A stretch of DNA of 64,000 bases from Microvirga sp. TS319 (GTDB taxonomy: Bacteria > Pseudomonadota > Alphaproteobacteria > Rhizobiales > Beijerinckiaceae): NCBI RefSeq assembly GCF_041276405.1, contig NZ_JBGGGT010000002.1, positions 3,511,001 through 3,575,000 of the forward strand. The letters run 5' to 3'. Below the pieces are notes generated by a model. That model was not told where the DNA came from. It saw only the letters and a list, made by a program, of their open reading frames with translations, and ran no database searches. The first letter of the stretch is position 1; each line of letters begins with the position of its first letter. Positions 17,682-26,668 of the stretch are shown piece by piece. The position numbers and the translations under genes are program-made.

Positions 17682-18709
17682 TGCCGACCTCGGGCGCAGG
17701 AGGACGCCGTCGCGGGCGCGTCAGCCAGATCAATTACTGGCCAGGCTTCGTGGACGCCCTGTCCACCCTGCTGCTTTCCATCATCTTCCTGATCTCGGTC
17801 TTCACGGTGGGACAGTTCTTCCTGTCGACCGAGCTCTCGGGCCGCGACACGGTGCTCGACCGGCTCAACCGGCAGATCTCGGAGCTGACCGATCTTCTCT
17901 CCCTCGAACGCTCCGGCCGCCGCTCGGTCGAGGAAAGCCTCGCCACCCTGCAGACCACCCTCAAGGCCAACGAGGCCGAGAGGACCCGCCTGCAGGGGCT
18001 CCTGGATTCCGGCAGCACGGCGCAGAACCAAGCGGGCGAGCTGAATACGGCGTTGGAGGCCGAGAAGCAGGCGACGGGACGCGCCCTGAGCCAGGTGGAA
18101 ATCCTCAACCAGCAGATCTCGGCCATGCGCCGCCAGCTCGCGGCCCTGGAAGAGGCCCTCGCGGCATCCGAGAACCGGGACAAGGAGAGTCAGGCCCGCA
18201 TCGCCGATCTGGGCAGCAGGCTCAACGTGGCCCTGGCCCAGCGGGTGCAGGAGCTGGCCCGCTACCGCTCCGACTTCTTCGGACGCCTGCGGCAGATTCT
18301 CGGTAACCGGCCCGACGTGCGCATCGTGGGCGACCGTTTCGTCTTCCAGTCGGAGGTGCTCTTCCCCGCAGGCCAGGCGACCCTGCGCCCCGAGGCCTCG
18401 GGCGAGATCGACCGCATCGCCAGCGCCCTCATGGAGCTGGAGAAGCAGGTTCCGCCCGATATTCCGTGGGTGATCCGCGTCGACGGCCATACGGATGCGC
18501 GGCCCATCAACACGGCCCAGTTCCCGTCGAACTGGGCGCTCTCCTCCGCCCGCGCCATCGCCGTGGTCCAGGCTCTGGTCGCCCGGGGCGTCCAGCCGCA
18601 GCACCTCGTGGCGGCGGGTTTCGGCGAGTTCCAGCCCCTCGACAACGGCACGACGGAAGAAGCCTATGCCCGCAACCGCCGCATCGAGCTCAAGCTGACG
18701 GAGCGGTGA
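17681..18709 (+). CDS. OmpA/MotB-domain peptidoglycan-binding protein
   Basis: 342 residues. One N-terminal membrane helix (about residues 22-48, DALSTLLLSIIFLISVF) is followed by a long periplasmic coiled coil (about 55-195) and a C-terminal OmpA-like domain with VDGHTDARPIN, NWALSSARAIAV and GFGEFQPL, which binds peptidoglycan. The topology equals MotB/TolR-plus-OmpA and pairs with the MotA-like protein directly upstream, sharing one base. The helix lacks an obvious MotB-type proton-accepting Asp except the D at its start (FVDAL), which is in the right place for that role. Confidence 0.88.
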   Translation: MPTSGAGGRRRGRVSQINYWPGFVDALSTLLLSIIFLISVFTVGQFFLSTELSGRDTVLDRLNRQISELTDLLSLERSGRRSVEESLATLQTTLKANEAERTRLQGLLDSGSTAQNQAGELNTALEAEKQATGRALSQVEILNQQISAMRRQLAALEEALAASENRDKESQARIADLGSRLNVALAQRVQELARYRSDFFGRLRQILGNRPDVRIVGDRFVFQSEVLFPAGQATLRPEASGEIDRIASALMELEKQVPPDIPWVIRVDGHTDARPINTAQFPSNWALSSARAIAVVQALVARGVQPQHLVAAGFGEFQPLDNGTTEEAYARNRRIELKLTER

Positions 18710-18712
18710 AAG

Positions 18713-18892
18713 TCAGGCATCCTTGCCGAGCGCGCGGGCGACATCCTTCACCTGCAGGCCGACACGCTTGACCGTGTCCACGATCTGCTGACGCGGAACG
18801 CCCCATTTGTCGGACCAGTACCGCATCTCCCAATCCTCATGGAGGTTGATGCGGATGGCATCCTGCGGATGCCGCTTGAACGTCGCCGCCAT
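18713..18892 (-). CDS. DUF3606 small protein
   Basis: 59 residues. The pattern IRINLHEDWEMRYWSDKWG, followed by VPRQQIVDTVKRVG and a C-terminal VKDVARAL, is that of DUF3606, a family of short proteins common in Hyphomicrobiales with no assigned function. The ATG at 18892 is used; the frame runs open to 19063 but there it only translates repeats. It ends 3 bases after the OmpA-like gene stop, convergent. Confidence 0.8.
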   Translation of the reverse strand: MAATFKRHPQDAIRINLHEDWEMRYWSDKWGVPRQQIVDTVKRVGLQVKDVARALGKDA

Positions 18893-18975
18893 CCCCGATC
18901 TCCCCGAATGCCTGAAAGCCGGCCTTCTGCATCGGACGTGACATCGAACCCACATCCGATGCGGTAGGGCTATGG

Positions 18976-19079
18976 TCTCGAGTATCTTTGCACGCAAAAC
19001 CGGTACCCACTTTTGCGTTCGATGCTGTTCTCGAGCATCTTTGCACACAAAACCGGTACCCACTTTTGCGTTCGATGCT
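18976..19079. repeat. Two tandem copies of a 51-base repeat (type C)
   Basis: Copies at 18976-19026 and 19029-19079 begin TCTCGAG(T/C)ATCTTTGCAC, contain AAAACCGGTACCCACTTTTG and end CGTTCGATGCT; I count two mismatches in 51. Related sequence (GAACGCGG..AACCCGTTTTGCG..AAAGATGCTC) occurs in inverted form near 47399 and 49737. Just before, at 18929-18962, GCATCGGACGTGA..ACATCCGATGC is a further small inverted repeat. Confidence 0.85.
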
Positions 19080-19122
19080 CTAAACCAACCGCGACGGGAC
19101 GAAACGGTTCGATGCGGCCCGT

Positions 19123-20922
19123 CTATTCGGCGGCCAGGCCCGGCTCGTGCAGCCCGCTGAACTGGAGGCGGGCGAGACGCGCATAGAGGCCGCCCTGCCC
19201 GAGCAGGGCCTCGTGCGTCCCCTCCTCCACGATCCGCCCCTTGTCCATGACGAGGATGCGGTCGGCCGAGCGCACCGTGGCGAGGCGGTGGGCGATGACG
19301 AGGGTCGTGCGACCTTCCATGAGCCGGTCGAGAGCCTCCTGCACCTTGCGCTCGCTTTCCGCATCCAGCGCCGACGTAGCCTCGTCGAGAAGCAGGATCG
19401 GCGCATCCTTGAGAATGGCCCGTGCGATGGCGAGGCGCTGGCGCTGGCCGCCGGAGAGCGTGACGCCGCGCTCTCCGATGAGGGTCTCGTAGCCCTGCGG
19501 CAGAGCCTGGATGAAGCCGTGAGCGGAGGCGAGTTCCGCCGCCCGGCGCACCTCCTCCTCGGAAGCCTCGGGACGGCCGTAGCGGATGTTGTCGAGAACG
19601 CTCGAAGCAAAGATCGTGGGTTCCTGCGGCACCAGGGCCGTGCGGGCGCGCAATGCGAAGGGATCGGCCTCGGTGACCGGCACCCCGTCGACCCGGATCG
19701 TGCCGCTCTGGGGATCGTAGAAACGCAGCAGCAACTGGAGAATGGTGCTCTTTCCGGCCCCGGAAGGGCCGACGATGGCGACTCTCTCGCCCGAGGCCAC
19801 GGCGAAGCTCAGGCCGTGGAGAGCGCGCTGCTCCGCCCGGGTGGGATAGGCGAAATGCACATCGTCGAAGGCCACGGTGCCGGGCGAGGGCTCCGGCAGG
19901 GATTTGGGCTCGCGCGGCGCTTCGATAGCGGGCTTGGCCGCAAGGATCTCGCCCAGACGCTCCGCCGCACCGGCCGCCTGCGACAGTTCGCCGTAGACCT
20001 CTGAGAGCTGGCCGAGGGAACTCGCCGCAAACACCGCGTAGAGAACGAACTGGGAGAGCCGGCCGGCCGTCATCTCTCCCGCGAGCACGTCCTGGGCGCC
20101 GTACCAGAGCACGGCCACCACGCTCGCCGAGACCAGGAAGATGCCGGCTCCCGTGAGAAAGGCCCGCATGGTGGTGGACAGCCGAGCGGCGTCGAAGGCC
20201 TCCTCGGCCGCCAGGGCGAAACGGGAGGCGGTGAGGCTTTCCATGCCGAAGGCCTGCATGGTCCTGACCGCCCCAATGGCTTCCGCCGCATAGGCGGAGG
20301 CGTCGGCAAGCCTGTCCTGCGCGGCTCGCGAACGCCGCCGCACCGCCCGGCCGGAGAGGACCAGCGGCAGCACGATCACCGGAATGGCGAGCAGCACGAG
20401 AGCCGAAAGCTTCGGGCTCGTGACGATCATGAGCGCCACAGCCCCGAGAAACAGGAAAACGTTGCGGAGCGCGATCGAGATGCTCACGCCGAAGGCCGCC
20501 TTCACCTGGGTGGTGTCGGCGGTGAGCCGCGAAACGATCTCGCCGCTCTTGGTCTGGTCGAAGAAGGCAGGGTCGAGCGATGTCAGGTGCCGGAACACGG
20601 CGGAGCGCAGGTCGGCCACCACCCGCTCGCCCAGGGTGATGACGAGGTAGTAGCGAAGGGCGCTCGAGACCGCGAGCACCGCCACTACGACGATCAGCAA
20701 CGCGAAATAGGCGTTGATGTAGGCGTGCCCCTCTTCGGAGAACCCGAAATCCACCACCCGGCGCACGGCGACCGGTACGACCAGAGTGGCGGCGGAGGCC
20801 ATGATGAGGGCAGCGAGCGCGCCTGCGATCCGCCCCTTGTAAGCGAGGCCATACGGAACGAGCGGCTTCAGGGCGCCGAGCGCGGCATTGGAGCGGTATT
20901 GAGGATTTGGCAGATCGGCCAT
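19123..20922 (-). CDS. ABC transporter, fused permease/ATPase (MsbA-related half transporter)
   Basis: 599 residues: six transmembrane helices in the first 310, then an ATPase domain. Walker A is GPSGAGKST, the signature [14 protein letters not shown], Walker [13 protein letters not shown], and the H-loop IAHRLATV. This is a homodimeric exporter of the MsbA-related class; lipid or drug is the usual cargo but the substrate cannot be told from sequence. It stands alone between the repeat-rich gap and rpmE, which diverges from it. Start [20 protein letters not shown]. Confidence 0.93.
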   Translation of the reverse strand: MADLPNPQYRSNAALGALKPLVPYGLAYKGRIAGALAALIMASAATLVVPVAVRRVVDFGFSEEGHAYINAYFALLIVVVAVLAVSSALRYYLVITLGERVVADLRSAVFRHLTSLDPAFFDQTKSGEIVSRLTADTTQVKAAFGVSISIALRNVFLFLGAVALMIVTSPKLSALVLLAIPVIVLPLVLSGRAVRRRSRAAQDRLADASAYAAEAIGAVRTMQAFGMESLTASRFALAAEEAFDAARLSTTMRAFLTGAGIFLVSASVVAVLWYGAQDVLAGEMTAGRLSQFVLYAVFAASSLGQLSEVYGELSQAAGAAERLGEILAAKPAIEAPREPKSLPEPSPGTVAFDDVHFAYPTRAEQRALHGLSFAVASGERVAIVGPSGAGKSTILQLLLRFYDPQSGTIRVDGVPVTEADPFALRARTALVPQEPTIFASSVLDNIRYGRPEASEEEVRRAAELASAHGFIQALPQGYETLIGERGVTLSGGQRQRLAIARAILKDAPILLLDEATSALDAESERKVQEALDRLMEGRTTLVIAHRLATVRSADRILVMDKGRIVEEGTHEALLGQGGLYARLARLQFSGLHEPGLAAE

Positions 20923-21085
20923 GGCAGCCTACGATTCGAGGAATTCGCGGTTGGAGCGGTTTAACACCTTTGCCCCGGCTTGTTTCAAGGTTCTAACTGA
21001 GGTATAGGCGCGCATTCATCAATTCAGGCTCGATCTTACGCTGCGGGCTGACCAGATGTGGCTGGCCGCAAGAAGGACAATGGCA

Positions 21086-21325
21086 ATGGCGCGCAAAGAA
21101 ACCGATCACCCCGACTACCACTTCATCAAGGTGGTCATGACCAACGGCACCGAGTACACCACCCGCTCGACCTACGGCAAAGAGGGCGACACCCTCAACC
21201 TCGACATCGACCCGAACACCCACCCGGCCTGGACCGGCGGCCAGCAGCAACTGCTCGACCGCGGCGGCCGCGTTTCGCGCTTCACCTCGAAGTTCGGCAA
21301 CCTGGGCATCGGCGCCAAGAAGTAA
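21086..21325 (+). CDS. rpmE: 50S ribosomal protein L31
   Basis: 79 residues from the ATG at 21086, chosen because AAGGA lies 8 bases upstream; the in-frame ATG at 21080 would be only 2 bases from it. [41 protein letters not shown] is diagnostic. There are no cysteines, so this is the zinc-free form. It diverges from the ABC exporter and is followed by an intrinsic terminator. Confidence 0.97.
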   Translation: MARKETDHPDYHFIKVVMTNGTEYTTRSTYGKEGDTLNLDIDPNTHPAWTGGQQQLLDRGGRVSRFTSKFGNLGIGAKK

Positions 21326-21358
21326 TCCGGCTTCGCCCGGATCTTCCACGACATATGA

Positions 21359-21384
21359 AAAGCCCCGCATTCGCGGGGTTTTTT
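21359..21384 (+). terminator. Intrinsic terminator after rpmE
   Basis: A CCCCGC/GCGGGG stem with loop ATTC and a run of six T. It lies between the convergent rpmE and rcdA stops. Confidence 0.85.
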
Positions 21385-21390
21385 CGTTTC

Positions 21391-21924
21391 CTACTCGACC
21401 GGACCGAAGGCCCGTTCCAGCAGGCCGATCTGAGCCGCCACCGGATTTTGCCCCTGCGGCTGAGGCGGGCCCTCCTCCAATTCGGTCAGCAGACGCTCCA
21501 GATGGAGGATGCGGGCATGAAGACGGGTCGCGAGCCCGATCAGCTCGCGCAGACGCTCAGGCAGGGTCTCGTATTCCACGAGGGTCGTGGTGGTCTCGGT
21601 TGAATTCAGACGGACGCGGGCCTTCTCGGCACGGGCCTGTTCCGGCGTGATCTCCCCCTCGGCCACGGCCCGCTGCAGCAGGAGCCAGGAGGCGATCTGC
21701 ATGAGACGGGTGGTCAGGCGCATGCTCTCGCTGGCATAGGCCACGCCCGCCTCGCGCTGCAGAAGGCGCGATTCGTCGCGGCCCTCGCCATCAAGATAAG
21801 CAGCCGTTTCCTCGACCAGCTCCATGCCTTCCTGGAACAGGGCCGTGAAGGCCTCTGACCCCACGAAGCTCTCGCCGAAGCGGACAGGATCGACGTCAAG
21901 TTTGATCACGTCGGGTTCGCGCAC
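21391..21924 (-). CDS. rcdA: RcdA, CtrA-degradation regulator (DUF1465)
   Basis: 177 residues from the GTG at 21924, which has GGGAG 7 bases upstream; the frame also allows a TTG at 21957. The body (FTALFQEGMELVEETAAYL, ESMRLTTRLMQIASWLLLQ, LNSTETTTTLVEYETLPERL, ILHLERLL) matches DUF1465. In Caulobacter this family is RcdA, an adaptor in the ClpXP pathway that removes the master regulator CtrA at the pole. A TTAA-N7-TTAA site lies about 250 bases upstream. Neighbour: the DUF1192 gene on the same strand. Confidence 0.88.
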   Translation of the reverse strand: MREPDVIKLDVDPVRFGESFVGSEAFTALFQEGMELVEETAAYLDGEGRDESRLLQREAGVAYASESMRLTTRLMQIASWLLLQRAVAEGEITPEQARAEKARVRLNSTETTTTLVEYETLPERLRELIGLATRLHARILHLERLLTELEEGPPQPQGQNPVAAQIGLLERAFGPVE

Positions 21925-22175
21925 CCACCGTCTCCCAAGGGATTTGCCCGGCGCCAAGGCCGGGAAATGTTCGATATCGGAAGGGAATATAGAACGGCCT
22001 TGTCCCAGATGCGCCGGTAACTTCTTCTTAAGGTTAAGGGCAAGAAGTCGGGCAAAAATCGAGCCGCCCAGGGCGGCTCACAAGTCTGACAGGGAAGCGT
22101 CACGAGAGTGGGAGGAAGAACCACCCAGGGCCCGGCGGGAGAGAACCGGACCCTTTCACGATACGCCCAGATTCC

Positions 22176-22190
22176 TTAAAATGGGGTTAA
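22176..22190. promoter_or_regulatory. Candidate CtrA site (TTAA-N7-TTAA)
   Basis: TTAA at 22176-22179 and at 22187-22190 with exactly seven bases between, the full consensus for the cell-cycle regulator CtrA. It overlaps the stop of the DUF1192 gene and lies in the leader of rcdA. Two further TTAA half-sites, spaced by two bases, lie at 22028-22037. Binding is inferred from the motif only. Confidence 0.4.
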
Positions 22191-22393
22191 CCTTGTCCAA
22201 GCCGGAAGAACGCGCTGGCGGCAGCGCGGGAACTTTCCTTGGCGGCCTTCGCCTCCTTCAGGCGGGCTATTTCCTTTTCCAGCATGACAACACGCTCGTC
22301 GAGCTCGTCGACGGAGAGCATCGACAAGTCCTGGCCGATTTCATAGGCGCTCAACGTCGCGCGCGGCTCGTCGGCGAAGGGATCGAAGGCCAT
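22187..22393 (-). CDS. DUF1192 small protein
   Basis: 68 residues. The core YEIGQDLSMLSVDELDERV, followed by an EKEIARLKEAKAAKE coiled coil and SSRAAASAFFR, matches DUF1192, a conserved alphaproteobacterial family of unknown function. The ATG at 22393 follows GAGGAGGATGCC. The frame extends to 22516 but that would overlap the divergent oxidoreductase gene. It lies upstream of rcdA on the same strand. Confidence 0.85.
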   Translation of the reverse strand: MAFDPFADEPRATLSAYEIGQDLSMLSVDELDERVVMLEKEIARLKEAKAAKESSRAAASAFFRLGQG

Positions 22394-22496
22394 GGCATCC
22401 TCCTCCTCAAGAAGATTCCTCTCGAACGTTAATGCGGCATGCACTCCTTGCCAACTTCGCCCTATATGAGCGGAGCTTGACCAAAGGAGGGAAATT

Positions 22497-23495
22497 ATGG
22501 AGCCGATTCCAGGCACGATGCGCGCAGTGATCGCCGAGGGCAGCGGCGGACCGGACGTCCTGAAAGTGGTCGAGCGTCCGGTGCCCCAGCCCGGGGAAGG
22601 CGAGATCCTGGTGAGGGTGCGGGCCGCAGGCGTGAACCGCCCAGACGTGATCCAGCGCCAGGGCGGCTACCCCCCTCCTCCCGGCGCCCCGGATATCCTC
22701 GGCCTCGAGCTTGCGGGCGAAGTGGTGGGCTCGGACCCGAACGCCAACCGCTTTCCGCTCGGCGCCCGGATCATGGCGCTAGTGGCGGGCGGCGCCTATG
22801 CCGATTACGCGGTGGTTCACGAGAGCAACGCTCTGCCAGTTCCCGACGGCCTCTCCTTCGAGGAGGCCGGGGCGATCCCGGAGACCTATTTCACCGTCTG
22901 GACCAACGTGTTCGATCGCGGCGGCCTGAAGCCTGGCGAGACGCTCCTCATCCATGGCGGCACCTCGGGGATCGGCACCACCGCCATCCAGCTCGCCAAG
23001 GCGTTCGGAGCCACGGTGATCGCCACGGCGGGGTCTCCCGAGAAATGCGAAGCCTGCCGCCGGCTCGGCGCCGACACGGCGGTCAATTACCGCACCGAGG
23101 ATTTCGTCGCCGTGGTGAAGGAGACGACCGGGGGACGCGGCGCGGACGTGATCCTGGACATGGTCGGGGGCGACTATATTCCCCGCAACCACGAGGCCGC
23201 CGCCCAGGACGGCCGCATCGTGCAGATCGCGTTTCTCAAGGGCAGCAAGGTCGAGCTGGACTTCCGCCGCCTCATGCTCAAGCGCCTCACCCATACGGGC
23301 TCGACCCTACGGTCCCGCTCGGTCGCCGAGAAGGCCGTGATCGCCCAGGCGCTCGAAACCCATGTGTTGCCTCTGCTGGAGCAGGACAGGTGCAAACCCG
23401 TGATGGATTCCACCTTCTCGCTGGACGAAGTGGCCAAGGCTCACGCCCGCATGGACGGCGGCGAGCATATCGGAAAGATCGTTTTGCGGCTCTAG
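22497..23495 (+). CDS. NAD(P)H-quinone oxidoreductase, PIG3/QOR type
   Basis: 332 residues of the zinc-free medium-chain dehydrogenase/reductase family. GVNRPDVIQRQGGYPPPPG and LGLELAGEVV form the catalytic domain, LIHGGTSGIGTTAIQLAKAFG the NAD(P)-binding Rossmann fold. PIG3-like members reduce quinones with NADPH. AAAGGAGGGAAATT precedes the ATG. It diverges from the DUF1192 gene with a 103-base shared promoter region. Its TAG stop is the first three bases of a type A palindrome. Confidence 0.93.
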   Translation: MEPIPGTMRAVIAEGSGGPDVLKVVERPVPQPGEGEILVRVRAAGVNRPDVIQRQGGYPPPPGAPDILGLELAGEVVGSDPNANRFPLGARIMALVAGGAYADYAVVHESNALPVPDGLSFEEAGAIPETYFTVWTNVFDRGGLKPGETLLIHGGTSGIGTTAIQLAKAFGATVIATAGSPEKCEACRRLGADTAVNYRTEDFVAVVKETTGGRGADVILDMVGGDYIPRNHEAAAQDGRIVQIAFLKGSKVELDFRRLMLKRLTHTGSTLRSRSVAEKAVIAQALETHVLPLLEQDRCKPVMDSTFSLDEVAKAHARMDGGEHIGKIVLRL

Positions 23496-23543
23496 CGCAT
23501 CGTGCGAAAAAGTGGCCCCGGTTTTTCGCAAGGACGATGCGCT
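23493..23543. repeat. Type A intergenic palindrome fused to a stop codon
   Basis: TAGCGCATCGTGCGAAAAAG..CCCCGGTTTTTCGCAAGGACGATGCGCT. The initial TAG is the stop of the oxidoreductase gene. The right arm has a 4-base insertion relative to 3301-3344. Confidence 0.8.
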
Positions 23544-23555
23544 CACCTAAGGAGG

Positions 23556-23625
23556 GAGCATCGTGCGGACCCGGCGGGCGGCGCTAGCGAAAAGTGGCCC
23601 TGGTTTTTCGCTCAGGCGACGCGCT
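23556..23625. repeat. Type A variants in series
   Basis: First the GCATCGTGCGGACCCGGCGGGC..GCGCTAGCG sub-type (as near 15558), then AGCGAAAAGTGGCCCTGG..TTTTTCGCT and GACGCGCT. Three type A relatives thus lie in tandem here before a type B copy. Confidence 0.65.
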
Positions 23626-23638
23626 CTTTCCAAGACGG

Positions 23639-23693
23639 GAGCATCGGATGCAATCCCAAAAAGCGGAGCCACCTTTTCACGTCGGACGCTCTA
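23639..23693. repeat. Type B intergenic element
   Basis: GAGCATCGGATGCAATCCC, then AAAAAGCGG..CCACCTTTTCACG and TCGGACGCTCTA. It ends the 200-base repeat block between the oxidoreductase gene and trcR. Confidence 0.7.
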
Positions 23694-23846
23694 AGGATTT
23701 GCAACATCGCCCCATGCTCCCTATAATCGTTATCGTTTCCCTCACAACGTGAGACGAGATGCTCCGGTCCGGACCGGTTCGGAGTGCAAGAGAGTTTTGC
23801 CGTGCGGCGCCGATGTCCGGTGCCCGGCTCCAAGGAGGTTCGCCCC

Positions 23847-24560
23847 ATGTCCCAGGGTCCGCTGATGCCGAAGGCGACAGCCGTTTGGCTCGTCGAGAAC
23901 ACATCCCTGTCGTTCGACCAGATCGCCGATTTCTGCAAGCTCCACCCGCTCGAGGTGAAGGGCATCGCGGACGGCGAAGTCGCGGCAGGCATCAAGGGTC
24001 TCGACCCGATCACCACGGGCCAGCTGACCCGCGAGGAGATCGAAAAGGCGCAGAACAACCCCAATCACCGTCTGCGCCTTGCCGAATCCCGCGTGAAGCT
24101 GCCCGAGCAGAAGCGGGTGAAGAAGGGTCCCCGCTACACTCCCGTTTCGCGCCGCCACGACCGCCCCAACGCGATCCTCTGGCTCGTGCGCAACCATCCG
24201 GAGCTCAAGGACGCGCAGATCATGCGTCTGGTGGGGACCACCAAGACCACGATCCAGCAGGTCCGCGACCGCACCCACTGGAACTCGGCGAGCCTCTCCC
24301 CTATGGACCCGGTGACGCTGGGCCTCTGCTCGCAGATCGACCTGGATTTCGAGGTGCAGCGCGCCGCCAAGGACCGCCCGCACGTGGAGCCGCAGGAATA
24401 TGGCGGCACCCTGATGCCGGCCGAGGTCTCCACGGCCGAGCCCGTGCGCGACGAACCTTTCGCGGACATGAGCCGCCCGAAGCCGCAGGAAGAGAACATC
24501 GACGTCAACTCGGTCTTCGCCAAGCTCAAGCAGCTCAAGCGCTCGGACGACGAGGAATAG
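23847..24560 (+). CDS. trcR: TrcR-like cell-cycle regulator (DUF1013)
   Basis: 237 residues. The N-terminal segment PKATAVWLVENTSLSFDQIADFC and the second HDRPNAILWLVRNHPELKDAQI..GTTKTTIQQVRDRTHWN form two helix-turn-helix-like modules and identify DUF1013. This essential alphaproteobacterial protein is called TrcR and reported to associate with RNA polymerase at highly transcribed promoters. AAGGAGG lies 7-13 bases before the ATG, which favours this start over one at 23784. It is followed by a strong terminator. Confidence 0.9.
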   Translation: MSQGPLMPKATAVWLVENTSLSFDQIADFCKLHPLEVKGIADGEVAAGIKGLDPITTGQLTREEIEKAQNNPNHRLRLAESRVKLPEQKRVKKGPRYTPVSRRHDRPNAILWLVRNHPELKDAQIMRLVGTTKTTIQQVRDRTHWNSASLSPMDPVTLGLCSQIDLDFEVQRAAKDRPHVEPQEYGGTLMPAEVSTAEPVRDEPFADMSRPKPQEENIDVNSVFAKLKQLKRSDDEE

Positions 24561-24568
24561 GACAATCA

Positions 24569-24596
24569 AAAGGCCCGGATCGCTCCGGGCCTTTCG
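24569..24596 (+). terminator. Intrinsic terminator after trcR
   Basis: An 11-base stem AAAGGCCCGGA/TCCGGGCCTTT around TCGC, with the U-run formed partly by the stem itself. It can also serve the convergent prpE gene on the minus strand. Confidence 0.8.
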
Positions 24597-24647
24597 CTTT
24601 ATGGGATGGAATCATCCCGGCCCATGGCCTGGATGGTGCTCTTGATG

Positions 24648-26561
24648 TCATCCCGCCACGCCCCGGCTCTTCAATGCCTCGCCGATTTCGTCCAGGATCG
24701 CGGGGTCGTCGATCGTGGCGGGCATGCTCCACTGGTCGCCGTCGGCGATCTTCTTCATGGTGCCGCGCAGGATCTTGCCGGAGCGCGTCTTCGGCAGGCG
24801 CGGCACGGTGATGGCGAGCCTGAAGGCCGCCACGGGGCCGATCCTCTCGCGAACCAGGGCCACCAGTTCCGCCTCGATCTCGGCCTGTGGCCGGTTGACG
24901 CCCGATTTCAGCACCACGAAGCCGCAGGGCACCTCGCCCTTGAGCATGTCCCTCATGCCGATCACGGCGCACTCGGCGACCGCCGGATGGGAGGCGAGAA
25001 CCTCCTCCATGCCGCCCGTGGAAAGGCGGTGGCCCGCGACGTTGATGATGTCGTCCGTGCGGCCCATGACCCAGACGTAGCCGTCCTCGTCGATATAGCC
25101 CGCATCCGAGGTGTTGTAATAGCCGGGATAGACCGAGAGATACGCCTCCCTGAAGCGATCTTCCGCCTGCCAGAGGGTCGGCAAGGCGCCGGGAGGCAAA
25201 GGCAGCCTGATGACGATGGCTCCCATGGTGCCGGGCGGAACGGGCCTGCCGCTCTCATCCAGCACCTCGACCGTATAGCCCGGCAGCGGCACCGTGGGCG
25301 AACCGTGCTTGACCGGAAGGCCGCCGAGGCCCAGAGGGTTGCCGACTACGGGCCAGCCCGTCTCGGTCTGCCACCAATGGTCGATCACAGGCACCTTCAG
25401 GATATCCTCGGCCCATTTGACCGTGTCGGGATCCGCCCGCTCGCCTGCGAGGAACAAGGCCCGGAACGAGGACATGTCGTAGCCCTTCAGAAGCTCCGCT
25501 CCGGGATCCTCCTTCTTGATCGCCCGGAAGGCGGTGGGCGCGGTGAAGAGCGCGACGACGCCGTGGTCGGAGATCACCCGCCAATACGCGCCCGCATCCG
25601 GCGTCCCGACGGGCTTGCCCTCGTACAGGATGGCCGTGCAGCCGTGGAGCAGCGGCGCGTAGACGATGTAGGAATGGCCCACCACCCAGCCGACGTCGGA
25701 CGCGGCCCAGAACACCTCGCCGGGCTCGACGCCGAAGAAGTTCTTCATGCTCCACTTGAGCGCGACCATGTGGCCGCCATTGTCGCGCACGACGCCCTTG
25801 GGCCTGCCGGTCGTGCCGGAGGTATAGAGCACGTAGAGCGGATCGGTGGCGGCCATGCTCACGCATTCCGCCGTCCTGCCGGCGGCCCTTGCCTTGGCGA
25901 CTTCCTGCGCCCAGTCGAGGTCGCGCCCTTCCGTGCGCGAGCATTCGAGCTGCGGACGCTGCCAGATCAGACAGGCCTCGGGCTTGGAGGCGGCGAGCCG
26001 GACCGCTTCGTCGAGCAGCGGCTTGTAGGCCACCACCTTCGCGCCCTCGATGCCGCAGGACGCCGACAGGACGATCTTCGGTTTCGCGTCGTCGATGCGG
26101 GTGGCCAGCTCCTTCGCGGCGAAGCCGCCGAACACGACGGAATGGATCGCCCCGATTCGCGCGCAGGCCAGCATCGCAAACACGGCTTCCGGGATCATCG
26201 GCATGTAGACGATGACCCGATCGCCTTTCTCGACGCCCATGTCCCGCAGGACGGCCGCGAGGGTCGCCACTTCGTCCTGCAACTCGGCATAGGTGATGCT
26301 GCGCTTCGAATTCGTGACCGGGCTGTCGTAGATGATCGCGGCCTGATCGCCGCGCCCCGCCACGTGCCGGTCGACGGCGTTGTGGCACGTATTGCACTGC
26401 GCGCCGACGAACCATCGTCCGTAGGCGCCGGCCTCCGGGTCGAAGGTCCCGTCGGCTGGCCTGAACCAGTCGATCTCCCGGGCGGCCTCGCGCCAGAATC
26501 CTTCCGGATCCGACGTCCAGCGCGCATAGATCTCGTGATAGCGGCTTTGGGTTGCAGACAT
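24648..26561 (-). CDS. prpE: Propionyl-CoA synthetase (acyl-CoA synthetase, PrpE type)
   Basis: 637 residues from the ATG at 26561 (an in-frame start 7 codons upstream is possible). It is an acyl-adenylate-forming enzyme activating propionate to propionyl-CoA with ATP. GFWREAAREIDWFRP and GAQCNTCHNAVDRHV are typical of PrpE rather than acetyl-CoA synthetase. The core motif YTSGTTGRPKG, the WWQTETGWP segment, and the C-terminal catalytic lysine in PKTRSGKILRGT are intact. It diverges from the TauE/SafE gene, with a gap of about 107 bases. Confidence 0.92.
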   Translation of the reverse strand: MSATQSRYHEIYARWTSDPEGFWREAAREIDWFRPADGTFDPEAGAYGRWFVGAQCNTCHNAVDRHVAGRGDQAAIIYDSPVTNSKRSITYAELQDEVATLAAVLRDMGVEKGDRVIVYMPMIPEAVFAMLACARIGAIHSVVFGGFAAKELATRIDDAKPKIVLSASCGIEGAKVVAYKPLLDEAVRLAASKPEACLIWQRPQLECSRTEGRDLDWAQEVAKARAAGRTAECVSMAATDPLYVLYTSGTTGRPKGVVRDNGGHMVALKWSMKNFFGVEPGEVFWAASDVGWVVGHSYIVYAPLLHGCTAILYEGKPVGTPDAGAYWRVISDHGVVALFTAPTAFRAIKKEDPGAELLKGYDMSSFRALFLAGERADPDTVKWAEDILKVPVIDHWWQTETGWPVVGNPLGLGGLPVKHGSPTVPLPGYTVEVLDESGRPVPPGTMGAIVIRLPLPPGALPTLWQAEDRFREAYLSVYPGYYNTSDAGYIDEDGYVWVMGRTDDIINVAGHRLSTGGMEEVLASHPAVAECAVIGMRDMLKGEVPCGFVVLKSGVNRPQAEIEAELVALVRERIGPVAAFRLAITVPRLPKTRSGKILRGTMKKIADGDQWSMPATIDDPAILDEIGEALKSRGVAG

Positions 26562-26668
26562 GGCGTTTCCCGTTGCTGTCACCGCATGGGACTTGTGGTT
26601 GTCATTGTGGTAGCAGGCGGCATGGCCGTGGTCAGCGGCGACTTTCGACGAGCTTCCTCAAGGTTCCC

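Noticed and set aside
18893..19063. N-terminal extension of the DUF3606 protein
   Set aside because: The extension is encoded by the tandem type C repeats; the family length fits the ATG at 18892.
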